Under the pieces are notes generated by a model. That model was not told the DNA's origin, ran no database searches, and saw nothing but the letters and a program-made list of their open reading frames with translations. A stretch of DNA of 64,000 nt, taken from Nitrospirota bacterium (lineage in GTDB: Bacteria; Nitrospirota; Nitrospiria; Nitrospirales; Nitrospiraceae). The position numbers and the translations under genes are program-made. Shown in pieces: positions 26,229 to 36,193 of the stretch; position 1 is the first letter of the stretch, and every line of letters starts with the position of its first letter. Location of the stretch: contig JAUSMA010000015.1 in assembly GCA_030645475.1 (NCBI GenBank), forward strand, positions 186,001 to 250,000. The letters run 5' to 3'.

Positions 26229-26336
26229 ATGGATCAAGCAGCCATCGATGCGCTGGTGTATTGGGCGGGGGCGTTTTTCCTGGGAGGCTTTGCGGTCGGT
26301 GTGATCGTGAAGTTGTTGCTTGGGAGTATGGAGTGA
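26229..26336 (+). CDS. Small membrane protein, 35 residues (inovirus)
   Basis: The frame MDQAAIDALVYWAGAFFLGG... has one membrane helix (FFLGGFAVGVIVKLLLG) and lies between Zot and the major coat protein gene. Its N-terminus is acidic and its C-terminus is short, resembling a coat-like subunit without a signal peptide. Spacing to both neighbours is short, so it is probably expressed from the same message. Confidence 0.5.
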   Translation: MDQAAIDALVYWAGAFFLGGFAVGVIVKLLLGSME

Positions 26337-26352
26337 GAGGGGGTGAGGACAG

Positions 26353-26553
26353 ATGTGGAAGAAGTTGAGCGTAGTTGTTCTGGGGCTCGCGCTGATGGCT
26401 CAAGAGGCCATGGCGCAGGTGTTCCCGGTGGACGCCGCGACGACCACCACGATCACGAGCGTCAAGAGTGACATTGTGGCGTGGGGCGTGGTGTTCATTG
26501 GGGTGGCGCTGACGATTTTCGCGTACAAGCGCGTGAAGTCGTTGGTCCACTAA
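26353..26553 (+). CDS. Major coat protein (pVIII-like)
   Basis: This 66-residue protein has a signal peptide (MWKKLSVVVLGLALMAQEAMA, cleaved after residue 21), leaving a mature 45-residue subunit. The mature part has an N-terminal amphipathic region (VFPVDAATTTTITSVKSD), one membrane helix (IVAWGVVFIGVALTIFAY) and a basic C-terminus (KRVKSLVH) that would face the DNA. This is the canonical layout of a filamentous phage major coat protein. Confidence 0.9.
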   Translation: MWKKLSVVVLGLALMAQEAMAQVFPVDAATTTTITSVKSDIVAWGVVFIGVALTIFAYKRVKSLVH

Positions 26554-26620
26554 TCGGGTCGGTAGGACGGCAGTCTGTGCACGGGCTGCCGTCTGTCCTG
26601 GCAGGAGGGGTGATTGATTG

Positions 26621-26764
26621 ATGGTACTCGCAACCGTCGCCACAGATTTGCAGCAGTTAGGGAACGCGCTCGCAGCGGATATCATCGGATGGGGTGCCGC
26701 GGTGATCGGCATCGCGCTGACCGCGTCGGCGGTGCTGTGGGTGCTCCGGCTCATGCGGGCCTAA
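26621..26764 (+). CDS. Second coat-like membrane protein, 47 residues
   Basis: The frame MVLATVATDLQQLGNALAAD... carries one hydrophobic helix (IIGWGAAVIGIALTASAVLWVL) followed by RLMRA. It resembles the mature part of the adjacent major coat protein (helix preceded by an acidic amphipathic stretch and ending in basic residues) but lacks a signal peptide. An AGGAGG lies 9 nt upstream of the ATG. It could be a paralogous coat subunit or a minor coat protein. Confidence 0.55.
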   Translation: MVLATVATDLQQLGNALAADIIGWGAAVIGIALTASAVLWVLRLMRA

Positions 26765-26768
26765 GCCC

Positions 26769-27272
26769 TTAGGCACCGGGCCAGCCTTGGTCGGCGAAGC
26801 TGTAGCAGCGGGCGTCCGTGAGGATGAGATGGTCCAAGAGGGTGATGCCGAGCAGGTCGGCTCCCTGCCGCAGACGGCTGGTGAGCACGCGGTCTTCCTG
26901 GCTCGGGGTCGTATCGCCGGAGGGGTGGTTGTGGGCACAAATCCAGGCGCCGGCGCTCATCAGAATCAGGGGCTTGAACACCTCCCGCGGATGCACGATC
27001 GACATCGTGAGGGAGCCCACGGAGACGATATTGACGCCGATGATGCAATGTTTGGCATCGAGCCCGCAGACGAGGAATTGCTCGCGATCCAGACCCTCAA
27101 AGAGCGGTCTGAGCAGATCCGCCGCGCCGACCGAGGTCAGGAGCGGGGCAGAAGGCCTGGTGGCCCGACCGTCCCGCACCAGCGTGACACGATAGCGGGG
27201 GACCGCATAGGGGTTGCCCGGCTTCGGCTGCCGGAGAAGATTCACACTGCCCTGTAAACCGTGAATGGCCAT
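26769..27272 (-). CDS. RadC/JAB-domain protein
   Basis: ATG 27272 follows AAGGAGG and is preferred over the start 21 nt upstream, giving 167 residues. The C-terminal half is a JAB/MPN metal-binding domain with AHNHPSGDTTPSQED and its conserved HxH, Ser and Asp. It lacks the N-terminal HhH of chromosomal RadC, like many plasmid- and prophage-borne RadC proteins. Its function is not established. It is encoded opposite to the phage structural genes, its stop close to that of the second coat-like gene. Confidence 0.85.
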   Translation of the reverse strand: MAIHGLQGSVNLLRQPKPGNPYAVPRYRVTLVRDGRATRPSAPLLTSVGAADLLRPLFEGLDREQFLVCGLDAKHCIIGVNIVSVGSLTMSIVHPREVFKPLILMSAGAWICAHNHPSGDTTPSQEDRVLTSRLRQGADLLGITLLDHLILTDARCYSFADQGWPGA

Positions 27273-27543
27273 ATCCGCCTCCTTCTTCATCAAGATGTTT
27301 TAGCCCCACCCTTCACAACACAGGGGGTGGGGCGTCGAAGAAGAAGGCGGGATGGCGCTCTCGCGGGGGGCAGGCCTGAAACGGGAGGGGCCCTCCGGGA
27401 GGGTGCCCGAGAAAGGCCTGGCCGCTGCTCTTCAGCGACAGCGCGCACCCACTGGGGGCTCAGTCCGAATCCGACGCCGGCGGCAACGCGGGCGCATCTT
27501 GGGGGGATGGGGGTGTCGTAAGACTCCCCCGGTTTGTATCTCT
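27273..27543. other. Palindrome-rich intergenic region, candidate phage origin or packaging signal
   Basis: This gap separates the divergent RadC-like and HTH genes. It holds a hairpin GCCCCACCC/GGGTGGGGC (27303-27333), a perfect palindrome GGAGGGGCCCTCC (27384-27396) and nearby AGGCCT repeats. Filamentous phages keep the origin and packaging hairpins in one such non-coding region. No Rep nick site can be assigned. Confidence 0.4.
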
Positions 27544-27870
27544 ATGCTTCTGACCATCAAAGACCTGGCGGAACAACTGCGAATTAAACCAGGGACACTC
27601 TATGCCTGGGCCGCGCAAGGCAAGATCCCCTGCCGGAAGATTCATGGGTTAGTTCGCTTTGATCAACATGACATCGACCGTTGGCTGTCCTCCTTCTCCC
27701 CGCCTCAGTCCGTCCCTCTCCAGATAGGGAACCGGAGGGCGGACCATTCCGACCTGGACAGGCTAATTGCGAGCGCAAAACGCGAGGTTTATAATTCTGC
27801 CCACGGGGAAACTAGACCGAGATCAAGCCTCATCAGAAAGGGGGAGCATGATGGGGCTCTTGAAGCGTAA
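27544..27870 (+). CDS. HTH_17 excisionase-type protein
   Basis: This 108-residue protein starts at MLLTIKDLAEQLRIKPGTLYAWAAQGKIPCRKIHGLVRF, a MerR-type helix-turn-helix typical of excisionases and phage regulators. DQHDIDRWLSSF is the usual closing helix of that fold. The remaining 50 residues are polar. It overlaps the integrase start (27848) in another frame, which suggests an excisionase-integrase pair. Confidence 0.78.
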   Translation: MLLTIKDLAEQLRIKPGTLYAWAAQGKIPCRKIHGLVRFDQHDIDRWLSSFSPPQSVPLQIGNRRADHSDLDRLIASAKREVYNSAHGETRPRSSLIRKGEHDGALEA

Positions 27871-28906
27871 TAAGGTCTGGTGGATGAGTTTCATGTATCA
27901 AGGGCGACAGGTTCGCCGTACAACGGGTACGACGGACAAGCGACTGGCCGAATCGATCCTGTGCAAGGTGAAGGTGCAAATTGTTGAAGGTCGGTTCTTT
28001 GAGACGCGTGAGGAGCAGGAACGCACCTTTGGAGAAATGATGGATCGGTATCTCATAGAGCGTGCGGTTCTGAAGGCGCCAAAGAGCCACCAGCGAGATT
28101 GCCAGGCCTTGAACCATCTCCGACCAGTATTTGGAACGATGGTGCTTGCCGGGGTCTCGCCGAAGTTGCTGGCGGGCTACAAGACGCAACGGCGCATAGA
28201 GAAAGCGGCCCCTGCCACGATCAACAAGGAACTCCAGCTCGTACGCCATGCGTTTAACGTGGCGATGCGCGAATGGGAATGGTGCCGGGAGAACCCCATG
28301 CACCGAGTCTCCATGGAGCCAGTGCACAATGAAGTGGACCGTTGGCTGACGGCGAACGAAGAGGAACACCTCGTAGCGTCGTCGTCGCCCTGGCTTCGAG
28401 AGATGATTGGATTCGCGCTGAATACCGGCATGCGGCAAGGAGAGATCCTCAACCTGCAATGGCAGGAGGTGGATTTTGCGCGAGGCGTCCTGATGGTGAT
28501 GAAGAGTAAGAACGGCACTCGCCGGACGATCCCCTTGAATGCAACCGTGTACGAGCTGCTGGCGGCCAAGCAAGCCACGACGGGAGCCTCACGCGGTCCC
28601 GTGTTCAGAACCCCCCTCGGGAATGAACTCCAGGTACGCTACCTGGTTCGAGAGTTTTGCGAGGCGCGCGATCGGGCAGGTATTCCAGACTTCCGCTTTC
28701 ACGACATGCGGCACACGTTCGCGACTCGCTTAGTGCAACGGGGAGTGGATTTGTACAAGGTACAACGTCTGCTCGGGCACAAGACCAGCGTGATGACGCA
28801 ACGCTATGCGCATCATTCGCCGGAGAGTTTGCGAGAGGGCGTGAACGTCTTGGATCTGCCTCAACAGGAGCGGTTTAGCACAAATTTAGCACAAGGGCGG
28901 GTTTGA
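27848..28906 (+). CDS. Tyrosine recombinase/integrase
   Basis: Starting at ATG 27848, the protein has 352 residues; the frame runs further upstream, but AGGGGGAGC just before supports this start. The N-terminal part resembles the arm/core-binding domains (VRRTTGTTDKRLAESILCKVK). The catalytic residues are visible: Arg in NTGMRQGEIL, Lys in MKSKNGTRR, HDMRHTFATR, LLGHKT and the nucleophile Tyr in MTQRYAHHS. It ends 45 nt from tRNA-Lys and faces its 3' end, the usual setting for integration into a tRNA gene. Confidence 0.93.
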   Translation: MMGLLKRNKVWWMSFMYQGRQVRRTTGTTDKRLAESILCKVKVQIVEGRFFETREEQERTFGEMMDRYLIERAVLKAPKSHQRDCQALNHLRPVFGTMVLAGVSPKLLAGYKTQRRIEKAAPATINKELQLVRHAFNVAMREWEWCRENPMHRVSMEPVHNEVDRWLTANEEEHLVASSSPWLREMIGFALNTGMRQGEILNLQWQEVDFARGVLMVMKSKNGTRRTIPLNATVYELLAAKQATTGASRGPVFRTPLGNELQVRYLVREFCEARDRAGIPDFRFHDMRHTFATRLVQRGVDLYKVQRLLGHKTSVMTQRYAHHSPESLREGVNVLDLPQQERFSTNLAQGRV

Positions 28907-28950
28907 GCGGGGTTGCGAGAGCGAGGAATCTCGCAAGTGATTGATTTTTA

Positions 28951-29026
28951 TGGTGAGCCGGCTGGGCCTCGAACCCAGGACCCTCGCCTTAAAAGGGCGA
29001 TGCTCTACCAACTGAGCTACCGGCTC
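28951..29026 (-). tRNA. tRNA-Lys (anticodon TTT), island integration site
   Basis: On the minus strand a 76-nt cloverleaf begins GAGCCGGTAGCTCAG and ends with an encoded CCA. The anticodon loop is CTTTTAA with TTT. Acceptor arm GAGCCGG pairs with CCGGCTC. The integrase gene lies beyond its 3' end. Confidence 0.95.
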
Positions 29027-29091
29027 ACTGAATGTAGGGGCCGAATTCTACCACCGACGATCGGCCTCTGCCTAGAGAGAAAATTCACCAA

Positions 29092-30792
<1,701 letters not shown>

Positions 30793-30872
30793 CTAAGTCT
30801 CACGCCAATCCAGACTCCTCAACTCATCGCCTCTAGCCTTACGCCGCTAGCCCCTAGCCAGTCCGGGGAAAC

Positions 30873-32717
30873 ATGCTCCAAATCGAGTCAGTTTATAAAC
30901 AATATTCCACGAGGGTTCTACTTGAAGGTGCCACGGCGCATCTCCGCCCCGGCTCACGGGTCGGCCTGGTGGGGCCCAATGGCGCCGGCAAAACCACGCT
31001 CTTCCGCATGATCCTCGAGGAGGAATCGCCGGACAAAGGCACCATCAGGAAGCGGCCTCGACTCCGCATTGGGTATCTCCCTCAGGAACTTGAAACCATC
31101 ACGGGCAAGAACGTCCTGGACGCCACGCATCGCGATCTCTATCCAGAGCATGAGGCCGAACGCATCCTCATGGGGCTTGGATTTTCCGAGATCGACTTCA
31201 CCCGTGAAGTCGAAAAGTTGTCAGGCGGCTATCGCATGCGTGTGGCCTTGGCGCATCTGCTGCTGACCAAGCCAGACGTCCTCATGCTCGACGAGCCGAC
31301 CAACCACTTGGACAAACCGACACAACGCTGGTTCGAGCAATTCCTTCTGGAGTCGGAGATGACGCTGTTGCTCATCAGCCACGACACGGCATTTCTCGAT
31401 CGTGTCGTCACCCACATCTGGGATCTCCGGCACCATAAGATCGAAGAATATCGCGGCAACTATACCTCGTTCCAAAAGATCCGCGCCGAGCGGGACGCGC
31501 AGCAAGAGGCCGCCGCGGGACGCCAGGCCAAAGAGGTCGCACGAGTCCAAACCTTTGTGGATCGATTCCGCTACCAGGCGAACAAAGCCAGCCAGGTCCA
31601 ATCGCGCATCAAGCAGCTTGATAAGGTCAAGATGATTGAGGTGAAGCGCGATCCCAAGCGGGTGAAGTTCAAATTTCCCGTCCCCCCAGCGAGCGGCAGG
31701 CAAGTGCTCGAACTCCAGGGCGCGTCCAAGCGTTATGGAGAAAAAGTGGTCTACGAGAAAGTCGAGTGCTCGATCGAACGGGGCCAGCGAGTGGCGCTGG
31801 TGGGAGAAAACGGGGCCGGAAAAAGCACATTGCTCAAGATGCTGGCAGGCGCGCTGGAGCCGGACAAAGGCAAGCGAACAGTCGGTCATGGTGTCACGCT
31901 GCACTATTTTGCTCAGCATCAGGCCGAGACGCTGAACCCGGAACATACCATCCTGGAATCTCTCACCGAAGTGTCCAACCAGGCTGAAACGAACTTCCTC
32001 CGCGGAATTGCCGGCGCCTTTCTCTTCACCGGGGACGATCAAAAGAAACCCGTCAAGGCACTGAGCGGAGGGGAGCGCAATCGCGTCGCGCTCGCACGGA
32101 TGTTGGTCGAACCGGCAAATACGTTGCTGCTCGACGAACCGACCAACCATCTCGATCCGGCGTCGGTCGATATGCTGACCGATGCACTCTCGGAGTTCCC
32201 CGGTACGATCATTTTCATTTCCCACGACCCCACCTTTCTCACCAGAGTCTGTACGCGCGTCATTGAGATCGAGGAGGGCAAGGCCCGCAGCTTCACCGGT
32301 GACTATGAATATTACTTGTGGAAGAAAGCGCAGGAACTCGAATCCATCAAGGAATCGAGTGACGACCTGAAGGGAGTGGATCGCGGAAAGACTGTTGGGC
32401 CGACCAGAGCCATGGCGTCGCAAGCCCCGGCCAAGTCCTCATCCGGAGATCGCCGTGATTTGAGCAAGGCCCAAGCCCGCCTGGAGAAGCAGCTCGTGCG
32501 GGCAGAAGCCGAGATTGCCGACTGTGAAACAAAGATCAAAGCACGGGACCTCGAACTGGCCAACCCCGCACTCTACAAAAATGAATCCACCAAGTGGAGT
32601 GCGCTGCAGATCGAGTATGACGGCTGGAAGAAGGATCTTGTGCGGCTCACGGCCAAGTGGGAAACACTCTCAGCTGAACTGGAAGACGTGAAACAAAAGC
32701 TGACGGCTTTCGCGTAA
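30873..32717 (+). CDS. ABC-F family ATP-binding protein
   Basis: This 614-residue protein has two ABC ATPase domains: Walker A GPNGAGKTT and signature LSGGYR in the first, GENGAGKST and LSGGER in the second. The ABC-F linker with EYRGNYTSFQ lies between them, and there is no membrane domain. The C-terminal 90 residues form a charged coiled coil (SKAQARLEKQLVRAEAEIADCE), as in Uup/YheS-type ABC-F proteins. These act on the ribosome or on nucleic acids rather than in transport. A short Leu/Pro-type repeat tract lies just before its ATG. Confidence 0.93.
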   Translation: MLQIESVYKQYSTRVLLEGATAHLRPGSRVGLVGPNGAGKTTLFRMILEEESPDKGTIRKRPRLRIGYLPQELETITGKNVLDATHRDLYPEHEAERILMGLGFSEIDFTREVEKLSGGYRMRVALAHLLLTKPDVLMLDEPTNHLDKPTQRWFEQFLLESEMTLLLISHDTAFLDRVVTHIWDLRHHKIEEYRGNYTSFQKIRAERDAQQEAAAGRQAKEVARVQTFVDRFRYQANKASQVQSRIKQLDKVKMIEVKRDPKRVKFKFPVPPASGRQVLELQGASKRYGEKVVYEKVECSIERGQRVALVGENGAGKSTLLKMLAGALEPDKGKRTVGHGVTLHYFAQHQAETLNPEHTILESLTEVSNQAETNFLRGIAGAFLFTGDDQKKPVKALSGGERNRVALARMLVEPANTLLLDEPTNHLDPASVDMLTDALSEFPGTIIFISHDPTFLTRVCTRVIEIEEGKARSFTGDYEYYLWKKAQELESIKESSDDLKGVDRGKTVGPTRAMASQAPAKSSSGDRRDLSKAQARLEKQLVRAEAEIADCETKIKARDLELANPALYKNESTKWSALQIEYDGWKKDLVRLTAKWETLSAELEDVKQKLTAFA

Positions 32718-32752
32718 CGGACGGTCTTACGAACCTAGGTAAGGGCTTAAAG

Positions 32753-32878
32753 AACAGGCTGCTCAAAAAGGCCGCCAGCAAGGCCGCAGCGAGTGAGGGT
32801 CCGAGGCGTACCCGTAGGGTACGTTGAGGATCTGAACGACGCGAGAACGAAGCTGGCGGAGTTTTTCAGCAGCCTGTT
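32753..32878 (+). repeat. Family I dispersed repeat, copy 2
   Basis: AACAGGCTGCT at the left pairs with AGCAGCCTGTT at the right. GCAAGGCCGCAGCGAG, a GCGTACCC/GGGTACG inner hairpin and CGCGAGAACG lie between. Its right end overlaps the stop codon of the PilZ gene. Confidence 0.85.
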
Positions 32879-33266
32879 ACACAGAGGATCTGACCGTCTC
32901 TTCGAGGTAGTAATACAACCAGCGGTTCTTCTCTTTCGTCACCAGTTCGTCCCAGACGACGCCGATCAAAAACCCCTTCTCCCACGGCTTCACCCAGGCG
33001 ACTTTCCCGTCGAGACGCTCCATCTGTTCCGCGCGATCTGAATCGAGAAACGCCAACGACACCGTCACGGGCTGGGCCACCGCCAACTTCTCTTTCGTGT
33101 GCAGGCCCGCGCCGACTTTGTTGACGTTATCCAACACCGCCGTAATCGCCTTCGATCCACTCTTCGGCGAAATCAACGCGGAACCGACCAATGTTGCCCG
33201 AACAAGCTTACGCCGTTCGTTTGTCGCGGCGATCGATGCAGCTGACTTCGGACTCTGTCGTTTCAT
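32877..33266 (-). CDS. PilZ-domain protein
   Basis: This 129-residue protein carries the PilZ elements for cyclic-di-GMP binding: an ERRKLVRA motif near residue 17 and a DNVNKVGAGL motif equivalent to D/NxSxxG (about 46-56). A beta-barrel pattern follows (VTVSLAFLD, GKVAWVKPWEKGFLIGVVW). It is a single-domain PilZ protein and probably an adaptor in c-di-GMP signalling. It converges on the ABC-F gene. The first motif lacks the second Arg in its usual spacing, so binding affinity is uncertain. Confidence 0.75.
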   Translation of the reverse strand: MKRQSPKSAASIAATNERRKLVRATLVGSALISPKSGSKAITAVLDNVNKVGAGLHTKEKLAVAQPVTVSLAFLDSDRAEQMERLDGKVAWVKPWEKGFLIGVVWDELVTKEKNRWLYYYLEETVRSSV

Positions 33267-33322
33267 GGGCCTAAGTATAACCGATTAGAAATCTTTGTCC
33301 ACCACTCTGCCAGCTCCCCTAT

Positions 33323-34612
33323 TTATGCGTCTTTAGGCCGGTAGTACCGGCGGCCCTTGAGCGATTCAGGAAGGTGATCCTGCACCTTGGCCTGTGGATC
33401 GTCATGGACATAGCGATAACCTTTGCCATACCCAAGCCCCTTCATCATCGAAGTCACGGCATTCCGCAAATGGAGTGGAACCCCTAGATTTCCATGGGCT
33501 TTTGCATCTTCCATCGCCTCAAGCAGCCCGACATAGGAGGCATTATCTTTTGGCCTGGTGGCGAGATAGGTCGTCCCCTGGGCTAGATTGATCTGCGCCT
33601 CGGGGAGCCCCACAAACTGCACGGCTTGGGCAACCGCGGTTGCCACGACCAGCCCAGTTGGATCGGCATTCCCTACGTCTTCGGAGGCAAAAATGACCAA
33701 GCGACGAGCGATAAACTTTGGGTCCTCCCCCCCCTCCAACATCCGGGCGAGCCAATAGAGGGCGCCGTCCGGATCGGAATCTCGCAGGCTCTTAATGTAG
33801 GCAGAGATGACGTTGTAATGTTCTTCCCCGGACTTGTCGTACCGGATCGACTTTTTCATCAACGCGGCCTCCAACGCCGGCCCATCGATCACGCGCGTCC
33901 CATCAGGCCCAGCCGGCTGCTGTCTGACGACAAAATCCAGCGCGGTCAGGAGCGCCCTCGCATCCCCGTTGCCATAGGCCGTCAATCGCTGCCTGGCCTC
34001 TGGCGAGAGGCGAGCATTCCATTTCCCCAGTCCAATCTCAGGATCTGTGATTGCCCGATCCAGAATATGCTCCAAGGCCTCATCCGACAGGGGCTTGAGC
34101 ACAATGAGCAGGGAACGAGACAGCAACGGTGAGATCACCTCGAAGGAAGGATTCTCCGTTGTCGCGCCAACCAGGATAATGGTTCCCCGCTCGACATGAG
34201 GGAGAAAAGCATCCTGTTGCGCCTTATTGAAGCGATGAATCTCGTCGACAAAGAGAATCGTCCGTTGACCGTTAATCGCTTGACGTTGCTCCGCGGTCTT
34301 GATGATAGCCCGCAGCTCTGGGACACCACCCGTAACCGCCGAGAAGGGCACGAACTGCGCTTTGGTATGACGCGCGACAAGATGAGCCAGAGTCGTCTTG
34401 CCGGAGCCTGGCGGCCCCCAGAAAATGACGGAAGAGAGTTGGTCTGCCTCGATCGCCCGGCGCAAAGGCCGATCCGGCGCAGTAATCTCCTCTTGCCCAA
34501 CAAAGTCCGCAAACTCCCGCGGCCGCAGACGCTCGGCTAATGGAGCTTCAACGGATTTCTCTCCCTCGGGAGTCCCAAATAAATCGGGAGCCTGATCGCG
34601 TGAAGTGGTCAT
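33323..34612 (-). CDS. rarA: Replication-associated recombination protein A (AAA+)
   Basis: From ATG 34612, preceded by GAGGA, the protein has 429 residues; the frame extends 21 codons further upstream. Walker A is GPPGSGKTT and Walker B is ILFVDEIHRF, followed by sensor I GATTENPSF. The C-terminal part (KSIRYDKSGEEHYNVISAYIKSLRDSDPDGALYWLARMLEGGED) is the tetramerisation and clamp-loader-like region of RarA/MgsA. It acts at stalled replication forks and interacts with SSB. Confidence 0.97.
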   Translation of the reverse strand: MTTSRDQAPDLFGTPEGEKSVEAPLAERLRPREFADFVGQEEITAPDRPLRRAIEADQLSSVIFWGPPGSGKTTLAHLVARHTKAQFVPFSAVTGGVPELRAIIKTAEQRQAINGQRTILFVDEIHRFNKAQQDAFLPHVERGTIILVGATTENPSFEVISPLLSRSLLIVLKPLSDEALEHILDRAITDPEIGLGKWNARLSPEARQRLTAYGNGDARALLTALDFVVRQQPAGPDGTRVIDGPALEAALMKKSIRYDKSGEEHYNVISAYIKSLRDSDPDGALYWLARMLEGGEDPKFIARRLVIFASEDVGNADPTGLVVATAVAQAVQFVGLPEAQINLAQGTTYLATRPKDNASYVGLLEAMEDAKAHGNLGVPLHLRNAVTSMMKGLGYGKGYRYVHDDPQAKVQDHLPESLKGRRYYRPKDA

Positions 34613-34835
34613 CTGAATCCTCAAGAATGGGGAGAATTGTATACGCCAGTCAGTCTGATCGCAAACGCCGCACACCTGGCGAACCTGGAACAGCCAGAAG
34701 TCTTCAATCAGATCGTTGCTGTCTTTGCATTAGAACTCGGGCGGTAAGCCAGATACCCACTGCCTATAGTGATTCGGAACGCGGGTGGAGCTCGTCCGTA
34801 GCCGGAATGGCTGGACTGAAATAGGAGAGAGCCTG

Positions 34836-34981
34836 CAGGACGTTCAAAAAGGCCGCAGCGAGTGACGGTCCGAGGCGTACCCTTTAGGGTACGGTTGAGG
34901 ATCTGAACGATGTGACCTGCCTGCGCGAAGCCGCTTCGGCGAAAGCAGGGAATGCAGCTGGGCGACTTTTTCAACGTCCTG
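34836..34981 (+). repeat. Family I dispersed repeat, copy 3 (with nested hairpin)
   Basis: The ends CAGGACGTTCAAAAAG and CTTTTTCAACGTCCTG pair. Inside are GGCCGCAGCGAG and a GCGTACCC/GGGTACG inner hairpin. An extra segment carries its own hairpin (about 34918-34949, CCTGC...GCAGG). The right end is adjacent to the folE stop codon. Confidence 0.8.
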
Positions 34982-34982
34982 T

Positions 34983-35630
34983 TTAGTCGGAATCGCCGAC
35001 GCTGCCTCGTCGGATCAGCTTCAGAAACTCCAGCCTGGTTTGCTGCTGGCTGCGGAAGGCGCCTAACATCGAGCTGCTGACTGCGACCGTGTTCTGCTTT
35101 TCAACGCCCCGCATCATCATGCAGAGGTGTCTCGCTTCGACGACCACACCCACGCCATGCGCATTGAGCTTGGTCTTGAGAGTTTCGGCAATCTGCACCG
35201 TCAGCCGCTCTTGGACTTGGAGTCGTCTCGCGAACATATCCACGATACGCGGAATCTTGCTGAGTCCCACCACCTTCTTATTGGGCAGATAACCCACATG
35301 AACCTTGCCGAAGAAGGGCAGCAGGTGATGTTCGCACATGCTAAAAAATCCGATGTCCTTCACGATGACCATCTCGTCGTACTCGATCGGAAAGAGCGCC
35401 CCGTTCAAGAGCTGATCGATATCTCGCTGGTATCCCTGTGTCATGAAGGCGAGGGCCTTGGCCACTCGCTCAGGCGTTTTCACGAGCCCGTTGCGGCCAG
35501 GCTTTTCGCCGAGGGCCAGCAGCATCTCGGTGACGAGAGATTGCAGCACATCCAAATCGGCCGGTTTACCGCTCCCGTTGACGTCTTCTATCTGCCGCTG
35601 ATTGCGCTGCTTGACTCCCTGCTTAGCCAT
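34983..35630 (-). CDS. folE: GTP cyclohydrolase I
   Basis: From ATG 35630 the protein has 215 residues; the frame opens 33 codons earlier. It contains the typical [27 protein letters not shown] with the zinc-binding Cys and two His residues, [22 protein letters not shown], and CMMMRGV with the third zinc Cys. It makes dihydroneopterin triphosphate from GTP. The last 8 nt of the neighbouring PTPS gene overlap its start, so the two genes are coupled. Confidence 0.96.
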   Translation of the reverse strand: MAKQGVKQRNQRQIEDVNGSGKPADLDVLQSLVTEMLLALGEKPGRNGLVKTPERVAKALAFMTQGYQRDIDQLLNGALFPIEYDEMVIVKDIGFFSMCEHHLLPFFGKVHVGYLPNKKVVGLSKIPRIVDMFARRLQVQERLTVQIAETLKTKLNAHGVGVVVEARHLCMMMRGVEKQNTVAVSSSMLGAFRSQQQTRLEFLKLIRRGSVGDSD

Positions 35631-36072
35631 GCCGTCCCTCTCTGAGCACCGGGGCATGACTCGCCGACCCCGTATACTCGAAGTAATTGTCGCGTGTTTC
35701 GATGAGCCCAACCTTTTCCAGCTGCCCATTGGGAAGGTGTTTTACGAGGAGGTCCCAGATCAGCAACACCAGATTTTCCCCCGTCGTGGTGAGATCGGCA
35801 AACTCAGGATCTTGATTAAGATCCTGATGGTCGAACCGCGTAATCACCTGGTCGGCTACAGTCCGATCCAGCTGATCGAGGTCCCCCCCTTTACTCGTCG
35901 TGGTCGGAACCGTACTCTTGACGGTCACCAATACGACATAGTTATGGCCGTGTCCATTGGGATTATTGCACTTCCCAAACGCCGCCACGTTTTCAGCGGG
36001 GGATAATTGATCCGTATGCAGCCGATGAGCCGCGCAAAACCGATACCGCCTCGTCACACTCGCCTGTGCCAT
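35623..36072 (-). CDS. 6-pyruvoyl tetrahydropterin synthase-like protein (PTPS/QueD superfamily)
   Basis: This 149-residue protein has the PTPS zinc ligands: an N-terminal His in FCAAHRL, then [12 protein letters not shown] with two more His residues and the catalytic Cys. FDHQDLN and the C-terminal ETRDNYFEY close the fold. The catalytic Cys is retained, unlike in PTPS-III enzymes that use Glu. It overlaps folE by 8 nt, so it probably uses dihydroneopterin triphosphate, in a pterin or queuosine-like branch. Which product forms cannot be decided here. Confidence 0.88.
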   Translation of the reverse strand: MAQASVTRRYRFCAAHRLHTDQLSPAENVAAFGKCNNPNGHGHNYVVLVTVKSTVPTTTSKGGDLDQLDRTVADQVITRFDHQDLNQDPEFADLTTTGENLVLLIWDLLVKHLPNGQLEKVGLIETRDNYFEYTGSASHAPVLREGRHG

Positions 36073-36096
36073 CGTGGATTCAGCTCACATTCATCC

Positions 36097-36145
36097 GGAA
36101 AAATGGAAAAGCCAGGATTGCCCACATACCGGACAATCCTGGCTT
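36097..36145 (-). terminator. Rho-independent terminator after erpA
   Basis: A perfect 12-bp stem, AAGCCAGGATTG with CAATCCTGGCTT, is followed on the minus strand by TTTTCCATTTTT. It lies between the end of erpA and the PTPS start, so erpA and the folE pair are separate transcripts. Confidence 0.85.
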
Positions 36146-36193
36146 CCCCTATTCATTCAACGAAACAGCTCGCGCCACTCCAGCGCACCTTCC

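Larger units (their letters stand above)
21668..28906 (+). mobile_element. Inovirus-type filamentous prophage with tyrosine integrase
   Basis: A compact module on the plus strand has the inovirus order. It runs HTH regulator, Rep_trans-type initiator, ssDNA-binding-like protein, two tiny membrane proteins, pIII-like adhesin, DUF2523 (pVI-like), Zot (pI), a tiny membrane protein, a coat protein with signal peptide, and a second coat-like protein. A minus-strand RadC-like gene, a short palindrome-rich gap, a second HTH gene and an integrase adjoin tRNA-Lys. Genes overlap by ATGA, as is usual in such phages. The exact ends are not defined. Confidence 0.8.
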
